Positions 17,581 through 29,200 of a stretch of DNA of 64,000 nt are shown here, piece after piece. The notes under the pieces were generated by a model, which was not told the origin of the DNA, searched no databases, and saw only the letters and a list, made by a program, of their open reading frames with translations. Positions within the stretch are counted from its first letter, which is position 1, and each line of letters opens with the position of its first letter. The position numbers and the translations under genes are program-made. The DNA is from an uncultured Erythrobacter sp. (GTDB taxonomy: Bacteria; Pseudomonadota; Alphaproteobacteria; Sphingomonadales; Sphingomonadaceae): positions 1 through 64,000 of the forward strand of contig CANNCL010000002.1 of the NCBI GenBank assembly GCA_947503155.1. Direction: 5' to 3'.

Positions 17581-18104
17581 TCCTGTTTCTCCGTAAGGCG
17601 GCCGCGCAATTGCTGTATTGTGTCCATCAATTCACGAAGCTTATCTCGGTGACTGCGTTCGAGCCCTTGCCGGTCTTCGTTGAATTTTTGCCGCATATTT
17701 TCCATGTCGTCGCGCTGTGCCTGAACAGCTTCTCGTAGCTGGGCGATTTCGCCAGACGCGGCTTTTTTTTCTGCTTGGATGCGCCCCCCCGTCTCGGCCT
17801 GATGGTCGTCCAAAGTGTCTCGCAAAGCCTGAACCGTTTCGCGCAAGAGTTTGATTTCGGCTGCCGCTTCTTGCCGCGCAGCTTGGACTAGATTTTGGGC
17901 CTCATGAGATTTGTGTTCCAGCTCATCGCGGAGCGCTTGCGCCGTTACTTTAAGCTGACCAATTTCGGCCGCCGCATCTGCTTGGGCTGCTTGCAGTCTT
18001 CGCCGCGTCTCGTGATCTTTATCCTCGAGCGCCTCACGCATAGATTCGATTGTGCGCCGCAATTGACGGTTCTCTGCGCTGGGATCGGTCTGGGTTTCAG
18101 TCAT
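17577..18104 (-). CDS. Coiled-coil protein coupled to the adenylate cyclase
   Basis: A 175-residue, highly charged protein predicted to be almost wholly coiled coil. It consists of three to four repeats of about 36 residues built on EIxxLRETVQALRDxLE and QAAxxEAAAEI. There is no signal peptide or membrane helix. The cyclase start overlaps its stop (ATGA), so the two are made together and the protein may scaffold or localise the cyclase; that role is inferred from position only. No named family was recognised. Confidence 0.8.
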   Translation of the reverse strand: MTETQTDPSAENRQLRRTIESMREALEDKDHETRRRLQAAQADAAAEIGQLKVTAQALRDELEHKSHEAQNLVQAARQEAAAEIKLLRETVQALRDTLDDHQAETGGRIQAEKKAASGEIAQLREAVQAQRDDMENMRQKFNEDRQGLERSHRDKLRELMDTIQQLRGRLTEKQE

Positions 18105-18509
18105 AATCGCGGTCAGCTTTAACCGATAACCCTAAATAACAAGATAGTGGCGGCTTCGTAAGGCACCATTACACAATGCGCAAATTGCAACGCGTAGAGG
18201 TCATTGAAAGTTGGGGGCCGATGAAAGTTGGCGACCGACAATAGACCAAAGCGGAGTGTGATCACGAATATGGGGAAATTAAGCATCTGTAACACTCACA
18301 AGGGCTCTCGGTTTAACTGTTGTAATCCCATCGCATTCCTACCTTTCGGTAAACGCGTAAGGTGCCGTAGTTTCGAATTTTTTGTGGTTAACACTTGACT
18401 TGAATGAGCGATTGCAACGATTGCACACAAGTGTTTTGGCCCGTATTTTTCGCGCTTCGACGTTGAAAATTATGGGCCTGTCGCTTTTTTGGAGCGGCTG
18501 GGGGGAATA
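18105..18509 (+). promoter_or_regulatory. Intergenic region upstream of the two-partner secretion operon
   Basis: This 405-bp gap lies between divergent genes and is AT-richer than its surroundings. Close to the TpsB gene it holds two tandem 9-bp repeats, CGATTGCAA at 18409-18417 and CGATTGCAC at 18418-18426, framed by a 7-bp inverted repeat (ACACTTG at 18391-18397, CAAGTGT at 18428-18434). A TTGACT at 18395-18400 could be a -35, but no good -10 follows at usual spacing. The repeats are a candidate operator. No gene was seen in the gap. Confidence 0.35.
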
Positions 18510-20249
18510 ATGGCATCAAATATCACCTATGCAGTGGGGGGGGTTGCCGCTGCGCTTGGCCCATTTTTTATTGGGATTGCACCAGAGGCGGCTGCTCAAA
18601 CGCTCGCGCCGACGCGCGAAGAATTGCAAGGGGTGGCCCGCGATGCTGATGCCCCGCCGCCGAGACTGAACATTGATGGCGGGATCGAACGGTCTCCGTG
18701 TGCGCTCGCCGATCCGCAATATGCCGGTGTCACAGTCACTATTCGAGAGGTCAATTTTAACGGCCTTAAAGGCGCCACGCCTCAAGAGCTCGAAAGCGCA
18801 TGGAAGCCCTTTGAAGGACAAGAGCATTCTGTCGCTGTCCTTTGTGAAATCCGTGATGCGGCGGCCACGATCCTGCGTAATAAGGGCTATCTTGCTGCGA
18901 CGCAGGTACCGACGCAGCGGATCGAAGATGGCAGCGTCAATTTTGAAGTCCTTTATGGCCGCATAACGGCCATCCGCGCGCGCGGCGAAACGCGCGGTGC
19001 AGAGGCAAAACTTCAGCAATATCTCGGCCGCCTGTCAGAAGACGAGATTTTTGATCGCAATCAGGCGGAGCGGTACCTGCTGCTCGCTCGCGATCTGCCC
19101 GGATATACAGTCAATCTGACGCTTCGGCCCGCTGGTGGAGATCCAGGCTCTTTGATCGGCGAAGTGACCGTCCGGCGCGAAAAGTCATCCTTTGATCTGG
19201 CGATCCAGAATTACGGCGCCGAAGCGACAGGCCCTTTTGGCGGACAAATCAGGGGCCGTTTCTTTGGCCTAACCGGTTTGGGTGACGTTACCACCTTGTC
19301 CTATTTCGCCAGCAGCGACTTCTCTGAGCAGCATGTCTTGCAGGCGTCACATGAGTTTCGTCCCGGCGGCGACGGGTTGGTTGTTGGTGGTCAGGTCACT
19401 TATGCGTGGACCAAGCCAGACCTCGGAATTGCCGCTACCGCTGGATTACCGATCGCTGATTTGACCGCTGAAACTCTGTTCGCAGGAATATCGGTTGGCT
19501 ATCCGATCAAGCGGACGCAGGGCGAGAATATCTTTGTCAGCACCGGGTTTGACTACATCAATCAAGATGTTGATTTTATCGCGCCGCTATCGCGCGATCG
19601 GATCAGGGTCGGTTGGATCAAACTTGATTACGATTCAATTGATCTTGAACGCCGCGCACCGCGTTACCGCACGGCAGCGAGCATTGAATTTCGCCAAGGG
19701 CTTAATCTGTTTGATGCATCAAAGGCATGTTTCGGACCGACTTGCCCAGCTGGACAGGTCAATCCTGGCCGCCTGGATGGAGAGCCGACCAGTTCCGTTA
19801 TCCGGGCCAGTGGCTTCGCAGAAGTCTCGCTCAGCCGAATGCTCGCGCTGAGTGTTAGGCCGCGCGCGCAACTTTCGTTGAGCGGTGGGTTGTTTGGCTT
19901 TGAAGAATTCGCTGCTGGCAACTTCACCGTTGGCCGCGGTTATGACCCCGGCACGATTATCGGTGACAGCGGCTATGGTGTCACGACCGAATTGCGCACT
20001 GCAACGCTTCCGCTTGGCGAAAGCGGTGATGTTGCGATCCAGCCATACGCGTTCTTTGACCTCGCAAAGGTTTGGAACGAAGCGCCAGATATTGATGACG
20101 ATTTGTATTCTGTAGGCGCCGGTGCTCGCACATCGTTTGACGGAAGGTTCACGCTCGATGCGAGCGTGGCTGTACCGTTGAAACGGGCAGGCCTTCAGAC
20201 TGAACGCGGCGATGTCCGTGTGCTCTTTACATTCACCGCAAGTATTTAA
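18510..20249 (+). CDS. Two-partner secretion transporter TpsB (ShlB/FhaC/HecB family)
   Basis: A 579-residue outer-membrane Omp85-superfamily protein that secretes a TpsA partner. After a signal peptide (cleavage about AAA-Q near residue 29) come POTRA-like domains (VTVTIREVNFNGLKGATPQE; AATILRNKGYLAATQVPTQR), then a ShlB-type barrel with LAIQNYGAEATGPFGGQIRG and the conserved GRGYDPGTIIGDSGYG and FFDLAKVWN near the end. The start is ATG 18510 with GGGGG before it. The TpsA gene follows after 17 bp, so the partner pair is clear. Confidence 0.93.
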   Translation: MASNITYAVGGVAAALGPFFIGIAPEAAAQTLAPTREELQGVARDADAPPPRLNIDGGIERSPCALADPQYAGVTVTIREVNFNGLKGATPQELESAWKPFEGQEHSVAVLCEIRDAAATILRNKGYLAATQVPTQRIEDGSVNFEVLYGRITAIRARGETRGAEAKLQQYLGRLSEDEIFDRNQAERYLLLARDLPGYTVNLTLRPAGGDPGSLIGEVTVRREKSSFDLAIQNYGAEATGPFGGQIRGRFFGLTGLGDVTTLSYFASSDFSEQHVLQASHEFRPGGDGLVVGGQVTYAWTKPDLGIAATAGLPIADLTAETLFAGISVGYPIKRTQGENIFVSTGFDYINQDVDFIAPLSRDRIRVGWIKLDYDSIDLERRAPRYRTAASIEFRQGLNLFDASKACFGPTCPAGQVNPGRLDGEPTSSVIRASGFAEVSLSRMLALSVRPRAQLSLSGGLFGFEEFAAGNFTVGRGYDPGTIIGDSGYGVTTELRTATLPLGESGDVAIQPYAFFDLAKVWNEAPDIDDDLYSVGAGARTSFDGRFTLDASVAVPLKRAGLQTERGDVRVLFTFTASI

Positions 20250-20266
20250 GACTGAGGAACCCGTTA

Positions 20267-23200
20267 GTGGCCTATAAAAATCATGCGACGCTGAACCAGT
20301 CCTCTGCTCTGGCTCTAGCCACCGGATTGATGCTTGCCTCCAGCCCGGCACACGCGCAGTCTTTCCAAGGCGAAAGCTTCGTTGTCGAAGGCAGTGCAAC
20401 AGTCACTACGAGCGTAGATACAACGGACATTTCGGTCGAGACGGACAGTGCGGTGATCGACTGGGAGCCATTTGACGATTCCGGCATCGGCGACATCTTC
20501 TTTCAGGACGCTGGCACAACCGCGACTTTCACCAATGGCGCCGGCATTACAAATTTTGCGGTTTTGAACCGCATTCTGCCGATTGATCCTACCAGCAGGA
20601 TTATTCTGAACGGCAATATTGTCTCGCAAATCCAAGACGGAATGGGCGGCAGCGTTACCGGAGGGACGGTCTTTTTCTACACGCCCGGCGGGATCATCAT
20701 CGGTGCGAATGCAGTGATCGATGTTGGCAATTTGGGCCTGACTACATCAGCGCCGCTGACCGATGGCAACGGCAATTTCATTATTGGTGATACCGTCGAT
20801 TTTCAGCAGTCAGACGGCTTTTCCGACATCACAATTGAGCAAGGCGCTCAGATCAACGCCTTGCAAGAGGGCAGCTATGTCGCGCTGTTCGCGCCGCGCA
20901 TTGTTCAGGACGGCGATATCGCGGTCAACGGTCAGGCCGCCTTTGTCGCGGCAGAGGCCGGGACGATCACTTTTAGCCCCGATGGATTGTTCGATATCCA
21001 AGTTGATGTTGGCACAGATGCGGGCTTTGGCGCGATTGAGCACAGCGGAAGCACCGGCGGTCCTGCCGGCACCGGTGCTGGCGATAATCACCGCATTTAT
21101 ATGGTTGCGGTTGCGAAAAATACGGCGGCAACCTTGCTGATCCAAGGCGGCAGTGAACTGGGTTTTGACATTGCCACTTCGGCCAGCATGGACGGCGAGG
21201 CCATTGTGCTTTCGGGTGGCTATAACATCACCGTTGGCGATATTGGTCCGCAGGCCACCAGCGGCGCAGAGACCGATGTTCTCTTGGTGGACAGCGGATT
21301 TGCGAACGGCCTCACTTCGACATCGGATGTGCTTGTGCGCGCAGACGGTCTGGCATCTGGCTCCTTCACCGATATCGCCCTTTTTGAGGGGGACCTGGAT
21401 CTCGCCTCAGGGCGGTCTGCGGTTGTGACCAATGGGTCTTTGGCGACGCTGACGGTCGGCGGGAATCTGTCGATTGTGTCGGATACGCCTCACGCCGGGC
21501 AGGACGTTGGCATATCAGACATGCGGCTGCGCAATGGAAGCACCGTTGATATTGCTGGCGACGTTCTTGTCGCATCCACTGCTCTCGGCGATGGCAATGG
21601 CAACAACCTTATCCAAGGTTCGACCGCGTCCGTATCCGTAAACGAAGCCAGCACTCTGACCGTGAATGGCAATCTTACTATCGATAGCGGCACCGATTTA
21701 AGTGCCGATCTGGTGAACGGATTCCAAGTCAATTCCGGGGTTGCACGGCTTCTAGTGAACCCTGGCTTTGTGACTGTTGGCGGTGTTACTCGCGTCAGAA
21801 GTGATGTGATTGCGGGGGCCGGCGGCAATGTGTTCACTGGCGCGGCGCTGGTGTCTGTCAGTGGCGGCTTCTTGATCACGGATGAGCTGAGTATTTCTAC
21901 AGATGCCTTTGGCGGCGTGGACGATGGCACCGGCGGCGGTAACGCGACGAGCGGAACCGCTTCACTCATCTCTACGGGTGGCGGAAACTTTGTGACCGTT
22001 CTGGGCGGCAACACTATTGGCGATCCCGCGCTGGGTGAACTGGATTTCCTCTCGGCTGATGCATTCGGCGGCGAAGGCACCATTGGTGATGGCGGCGCGG
22101 CGACGTCCGGCACACTTGAACTGATCGTAGAAGATGGCGCGACCATCACCTTGCCGGATGAAATCGCAAACCCCTTGCTTTTGAGCACTTCGGCAATCGC
22201 CGGGGACACTGCGGCAAATGGTGGCGCGGGCGGTAATGGCGCAACCGGACAGGTGGTTATTCGGGTGACCGATTCCACGGCCAACCTTGGCCGGCTCGCG
22301 ATCCGCTCTACCGCAATGGGCGGCTCCGCTCTGCCTGGATCGGTAATGACATCAGGCGGTAACGCGGGTGGCGGTTTCACAATACTTGATTTTGACAATG
22401 CCGATGTCACTGCCGCCTTCGATGAAATTCGGATCGAACATCTAGCGGGCGCTGGTTCGGCAGATGGTCTTGGCGCAACTGGTGCCGCCAATGGCTCCAA
22501 CGTCATGATCGACCTTGATGGCTCAACTTTCAATGTTCAATCGGACCTTGTGGTCACAGGTCTCGCCCTTAACGGCGATGGCAGCCCGGGTTTTGGAATC
22601 CCCCTCGACATCGTCAGCAGCGGCGGCGAGTTTAACGTCGGCGGTAACTTGAGTGCGTCGGGCGCAGCGGTGAATTTCACGGTTGATGACGCAGGAGGAG
22701 CGTTTGCGCCGGGGACGGTTCAAATTGACGGCGATCTCTTACTAGAGAGTGTGACTGCAAGATTTGGTGGTGACGCCGATTCCGCCGCATTCAATGTCAC
22801 TTCAGGAACCATGGTAACTATCGGCGGGAATGTTCTGATTTCTGCAAACGCTTCGGCGGATTCCAACAATGATGGCACTATCAATGGCGGCTTTGTTGGA
22901 TTGCTGGTTGAGGGTGCGGGCACCAACCTTGTGGTTGGCGGCAATGCCATTCTTGATGCGTCAATCGACCTGACCGGCGGGCCAAATGGCCTGAACGCGA
23001 GAGGCGGCAGCGTCGATCTGTCCGTCACGCAGGGTGCAGTCGCGGATATTGGCGGCGTAACGCGGCTGAATTCCAATGCAATTGGCGCTGTCGATGGTAA
23101 TGCCACCGGCGAATTTATATTGCTGTCCGTACTCGATGGCAGTCAGCTCACAACGGGCGAACTGAGCCTGTCTTCGGACGCAACCGGCGGAGAGGGCGTT

Positions 23201-26200
23201 GGCGGGGCAGGGGGCAATGCGAATGCCGGAACCGTCCAGCTCAACGTAATTGGCACCGGCAGCACTTTGAATGTCTTGGGTGCCAACACCATTGGCGACC
23301 CTGCATTGGGCGAATTGGAGTTCCTCTCTTCCGAAGCATTTGGCGGACACGGTCTTGCCGGAGCTGGCGGAGCCGCGATCGCCGGTAGCACGAATATCAA
23401 TATTGAGGCGGGCGCTGTAGTCAGCTTGGCCAATATCGTTGGCAGTCCGCTGATGATCGTCAACACGGCGATTGGCGGGGATACGAGCGCCAATGACGTT
23501 TCGGCCGGCGAAGCGACCAGCGGTTTCAATAGATTTGTGATTACCGATTCAACAGCCAATCTTGGGCGACTGTCCAATATCGTCAACATTGTCGGCGGAT
23601 CGGCAATTGGCGCGTCGCAGCGCAGCTTTGGCGGCGGCGTATTGATGGATTTCAATGAATTCCTGATCACAAATTCAAATGTGGACGCCGCTTTCGATCA
23701 AATCTTGTTCACTGCGGTTGGTGGCTCTGGTTCCAGCGATGGATTGGGTTTTGACGGATCCATTATCACCGGCAATTACACCGTCAACGTCGAGAATTCG
23801 ACGTTCGATATTCTGTCCGATTTCGCCATCACCGCAACCGGAACACAGGGTGATGGTCAACCGACCAACAGCCAGAATTTGCTGATCGGATTCGGCGGAT
23901 CCAATGTCTCGGTAGCGGGCAATATCGACCTCCGCGCCAGCAGAGTGAATTTGAACGCATCGCAAAACTTTGATTCTGGAAACGTCACGACTTTGGACGT
24001 CACTGGCAGCATCCTGATGTCAGCAAACGGCCCTGCTTTCGGCAATGATGTTGGGATTTCGGATCTAGGGATCAATGGCGGTTCAATCGTCAATGTTGGC
24101 GCAGACGTGCTTCTTTCTGCGCGCGCAAACGGCGATGCGAATGGGAATGGTGAGGATGCCGGTGGTGACGCTCGCCTTACCGTGCAAGATTTGGGCAGCA
24201 GTTTAGCTGTTGCGGGTGATCTTGTTCTTGATGTTGGCGCAGATTTGAGCGGCAACAGCACCGGCGTCACAGCCCAAGGCGGAATTGCTGAAGTGCTATT
24301 GCTGAATGCCGGACAAGTCAGCGTTGGCGGGGTCACCAGATTGCTGAATAACGCGATTGCTGGAGATAGCGCGTCGGCGACAGCTGGAGAAGTGCGGTTG
24401 TCTGTATTCTCTGGGGGTGTGTTCAGCACCGGAGAACTCAACATGTCGGTGGACGCATTTGGCGGCGCCGACGTGGGGGCCGGTGTTGGAGATGCGACTG
24501 CTGGAACGATCAGCATTACCTCTGCTGACGATGATTCTTCGATTACGGTTTTGAACGCCAACGTCACCGGCGATGCGGCTCTAGGCGAGCTTGATTTCCT
24601 TTCATCCGAAGCCGTGGGCGGGCTGGGCATCAATGTCGGTGGCGGGTCCGCGAATACAGGCGCTATATCCATTAGCGTGCGTGATGGGGGCGTGATTTCG
24701 CTGCCAAACGCAGCTGGCAATCCGCTGCTCGTGATCAATTCGGCCACCGGCGGCGACACCGAAGCAAGCGACAGTTTCGGTGGCTCTGCGCAAACCGGTG
24801 ACACATTCATCGATGTGAATGGCGGTGCATCGAATCTCGGCAATTTGTCGATCATCGCCAGATCGCTTGGCGGTTCCGCGGTCGGCGGCGCAGAACGAAG
24901 CAGCGGCGGAAACGCAAATGGCGGTTTCGTCAGATTCGGTTTGTTCAATGCCGATGTAGATGTGGCATTTGAGCAATTTCTCGTAGAGCAAATCGGCGGA
25001 AATGGCTCGACTGACGGGCTTGGGATTGGCGGCTCTGCATTTGGAAGCGATATCAGCTTCAATGTTCAAGCGAGCACACTGGATGTGCTCTCTTCTCTCA
25101 ACATCACCGGTTTGACCAGAGGCGGCGACGGTCAAAGCGGCGGGTTTGCCAATGCCGCGACCAGCGCGCCGTTCTTGGAAGATTCCGTGATCAATATTGC
25201 GGGGGACTTCACCATTGCGATGAGCGCTCAGGGCGGTGCTGCTTTGGGTACGGGCATGGTGACCGGCGGCGATGCACAAACACAATTCACCGGAATGCAG
25301 CTACGCAATGTCCAGATTACGGCATCAGGCGACATCGCAGTGGGCTCCGCCGCAATTGGCGGTGATGCGGCAGAAGGCACCGCGGGCAGTGCAATCGCAG
25401 GGGAGGTCTTTGTTGGTCTGTTCGCTGGCACAATTGTCGATGCGGCAGCGTACCGCGCGACAAGCACCGCAACTGGCGGATCAATCCTTGCTGGCGGTGT
25501 AGGCAATGGCGGCAACGCCGATTCGGGTAATTCCACGCTGAGCTATGACGATTCAGTGACCGATGGTGTCGTCACTTTCACTGGCGATGTCTTTAACAGC
25601 TCAATGGCGACCGGCGGCAGTGCCGGCGAAAATGGCGGCGATGGCGGCGCGGCAACAAGCGGCAGCAGCGAGCTTCGAACTTTTTCACCCGGCCAGATAG
25701 ACATTGGCGGCAGCACCTCTGCGCTCGCACGGGCAACAGGCGGAAATTCTTCGCTCGGCCTTGGCGGGGCTTCGCAATCTGGCAATGCTAACCTTGTTGG
25801 CAATCAAGGTCAGATCAACATTGCTGGTGATGCGTCTTTGATAACGCAATCGACCGGCGGGAACGGCCAAACCGGCGGCGACGCGGCGAACGCATCTGTT
25901 CTATTGCAGGCAACCGGCAGAGGGATCGCAGTCGCTGGAGAAGCCAGCCTGATAGCGCAGGCATCTGGCGGCAACGGGGTCGACAATAATTCGACCAGTG
26001 ACGGCGGAGCTGCAAACGGCGGGTCTGTAACTGTGGATGCGCGCAACAATGCTGGCGGCACACCAACACTCATCTCGCTAGGCGGATTGGACGTTTCAGT
26101 CTCCGCAACAGGCGGAACGGCCGGGACGACAAGCGGCGGCGAAGATGGCGGACGCGGAGGCAATGCCATGGGCGGCACTGCGTTTGTATTTGGCCGCGCC

Positions 26201-29200
26201 ATCAACGGTACGCTTGAGGTTATCGGCGACACAGACATCGAAGTTGCAACCAGCGGTGGTTTCGGCGGCGCTGGCGCGACCGGGGGTAGAGGCGGCGACG
26301 CATTGAATGGCAGCATTCAATTTGGCACTGCCAGCGGGGGCGCTGTGCCTGACCAAGTCGATGGAGCGGCCAATTTCGCAGATGTGAGCGCCGAGGTCCT
26401 TAATTTCGGCGGCAATGGCGGGCAGGGAATTACTGGCCTAGGCGGTGACGGAGGCGATGCACGCGGCGGTTTTGTGACCATGCTTGTCCGCGGTGCACCC
26501 GTAACCGCCAATGATGTTGAGCTGACGACGCTCTCTCTCGGCGGGACGAGCGGCAGCGGATTTGGATTGGGTGAAGGCGGCGACGCGGTTGCCGGAACGC
26601 TTTCACTCGTTGTGTCCCAAGCATTCCAAAACCCTGGCCGAGGCCAGCTGAATTTGGGCAGTTTGTTGCTCGAAGCGACAGTCAATGGCGGCTTCGGCGA
26701 CCAAAGGGGAGCAAGCCAATATTCTACCGGCGGTGAGATCAATATTAGCCAGGCCGATGCGACCATTGGGTCGATCGAAGTCAATATTGAGGGCGATTCC
26801 GAGCCAGATTTCCTGGTCGAGGACTTTGCGAATGGGGGTATGATACCCGTAACGGTCAACCCGTTCCTGATCGCGTTAGAGAATGGAACGCTCAACGTAG
26901 ATACCGTTAATGTCATGACGGCAGGTGAAGTGAACCTTGTCGCTGGCGGGTCCATGGTAACCAGCCGTCTGTTGGACATCACAGCAGGCTCCTTCTTCCA
27001 ACCCGATCCAAGCGATCCGCCATTGCCAGCCGGTTCAATCAATGCGGCCGAAAGGCTAGTTCTGGCATCGACCGCAGGTGATGTCGCGACCCAAGCGACA
27101 TTGACTTCCGGCGATCAATTGACGCTTGATTCGGCCGCTTCTGTGGTGGTTGGCGATCTGACCGCGCCCAATATTTTCCTCAGCGCACCAGCTGGCGACG
27201 TGATCACCGGTCTGGTGGATTCGGGCGGCGGCTCGGTTTCGATCCAGTCTGGCAATCCGATTGATCTGGGTTCTATTGTGGCAGAATCCCTCACCGCGAT
27301 CTCGACCGGCGGGGATATCACATCCTCGGGTGTGATCACGCTTACGGGCGCCATGATGCTCGATGCTGCGGGCTCGGTATTGCTTAACGAAGTAACGGCC
27401 GGATCAATCTCTGCGACGGCGCAAAGCGGCGATATCGTTTTCTCCGGCACGGTCGTATCCGCGGGCGATCTCGTGTTGGATGCGGCCGGCCTGATCCAGC
27501 TTGCTGCCACTACGGCCGCTTCGATTTCCGCAGATTCGCGAGGCGGGGACATTATTTCTGACGAGCCTCTAGAGGCGGACGGACTGATCAACCTCAATGC
27601 CGGTGGCTCGGTCCAATTGGCTGACGTCACAGCGGATACGCTGAACGTGTCCTCCGGCCAATTCGCTAGCGTCAATTTGGGCGGCCTAACCAATGTAACG
27701 GGCGCGCTTCAGATTGGCTCTGGCGGTTCAATTGCATTGGCAGAGGTTACGGCTGGATCGGTCGATGCGACAGCTCTTGATGGCAATATCACCGCCACCA
27801 ATACGCTCAATGTAATCGGTTTGCTTGACCTCGATGCGGTAGGTTCAATTGAACTGGCAGATGTGACGGCCGGATCGCTAACCGCCTCTACACAAGTGGG
27901 CGATGTAACGGGGCTTGATCCGGTTGTCGTCGCGGGTGCGCTCGATATCAACGCTGCGAGCAATCTTGGGCTGGGCGATGTAACCGCCGGGGCGATTACG
28001 GTGCAGGCTGGCGATGTGACTCAAGTCGGCGGCCTGTGGCAGGCAGAGCTGGTCAATATCACGTCATCGACGCTCCAGATTGTGGGCCAAGCGCTGATTG
28101 ATGCAGGGACAGACGGGACCATCAATCTCACATCAACCAACGATCTCGGTGTTTTGCTGACCGATACGGATGCCAGCGGCATTGAACGGTTTGTGGTCGA
28201 TTCAACCGCTCTAGCGCGATTGCAGGCCGGCCAATTGGTGATTTCCGGTGCCGCCAACCCTAGTGGCAACGACATTGAAATCGGCGATATTGATCTTTCG
28301 GGCAACCCGATGCTGAGCAATCTGACCATCCAGACGACCGATCCGCTTGGCAATATCCGCGTGGTCGGCAACGTCACGGCTAGCGCGGGCAACCCACTCA
28401 ACCTCTCTTTCGCCGCTGGGCAATTCCAAATCGACAGCACAGCAGGCAGTGTTGACCTGCTTAGCAATGGCGGGACGATCGCGATCTCTGCGAATTCGAT
28501 CGCGATAGGCGAGGCCGCTTTGTTTGATGCCTTGACCGGGGACGAAACCGCGCAAGAATTGTTTGATCTGTTGTCCGCGCCTGCCGCTACAACTCGGCCG
28601 GATGGGGTTTTGAATGGCTCCGCACTGACTTTGAATGCGACTGACCGGATCCTCATCCAGAATACGGGCACAGCGGACCTCGCAGCGGGTTTAGTCACCA
28701 CAAGCGCAGAGGCCATCTCAATCGGCCCTGATGGGCTTGGCTCTGAAAATCTGTTGTTCGTCATCAATGCTCAGATCAATGACGGCGCGGGCAATGTCTT
28801 GACCGGCGATGATGCGGCAACGGCTATCTTGGAAAGCTTGCCGGCCGATGCGGTGTTTGCCGCTGGAAGCCGGTTTAACGGCTGCGAATTGGGCGGGTGC
28901 GGTGCAGTCGCAGCTGCTACTAATCAGGGCGAGATAACATCGACAGTCTCAGCCGCGATCAGCGGAACAGGGTCTAGCTCTGGTTCGGGCGGCACTGGCG
29001 GAACGAGCGGCAGCGATGGCGGCGCAGATTCTGGCGGCGCGGATGATGGAAGTTCCGACGGCGCAGAAGATGCAAGCAGTTCGGGCTCCGGCGCGAATGC
29101 TGGGTCGGGCAGCAGCGGCAATAGCGGCGGCGGCGACGTTTCGGTGGATGACATCGATGACGGCGGCGGCAATGATGACTTTGCTATTGATGATGGCGAA

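Noticed and set aside
23857-25062. Long minus-strand open frame (401 codons) inside the TpsA gene, with others like it at 21490-22533 and 26317-27042
   Set aside because: They are antisense to the repetitive TpsA sequence, and their Pro/Ser/Ala-rich products mirror Gly/Ala/Thr-rich sense codons. No ribosome sites or domains.
27120-28020. Regular short repeats as a CRISPR array
   Set aside because: The repeats are diverged, in frame and part of the TpsA coding sequence; there are no identical repeats with unique spacers and no cas genes.
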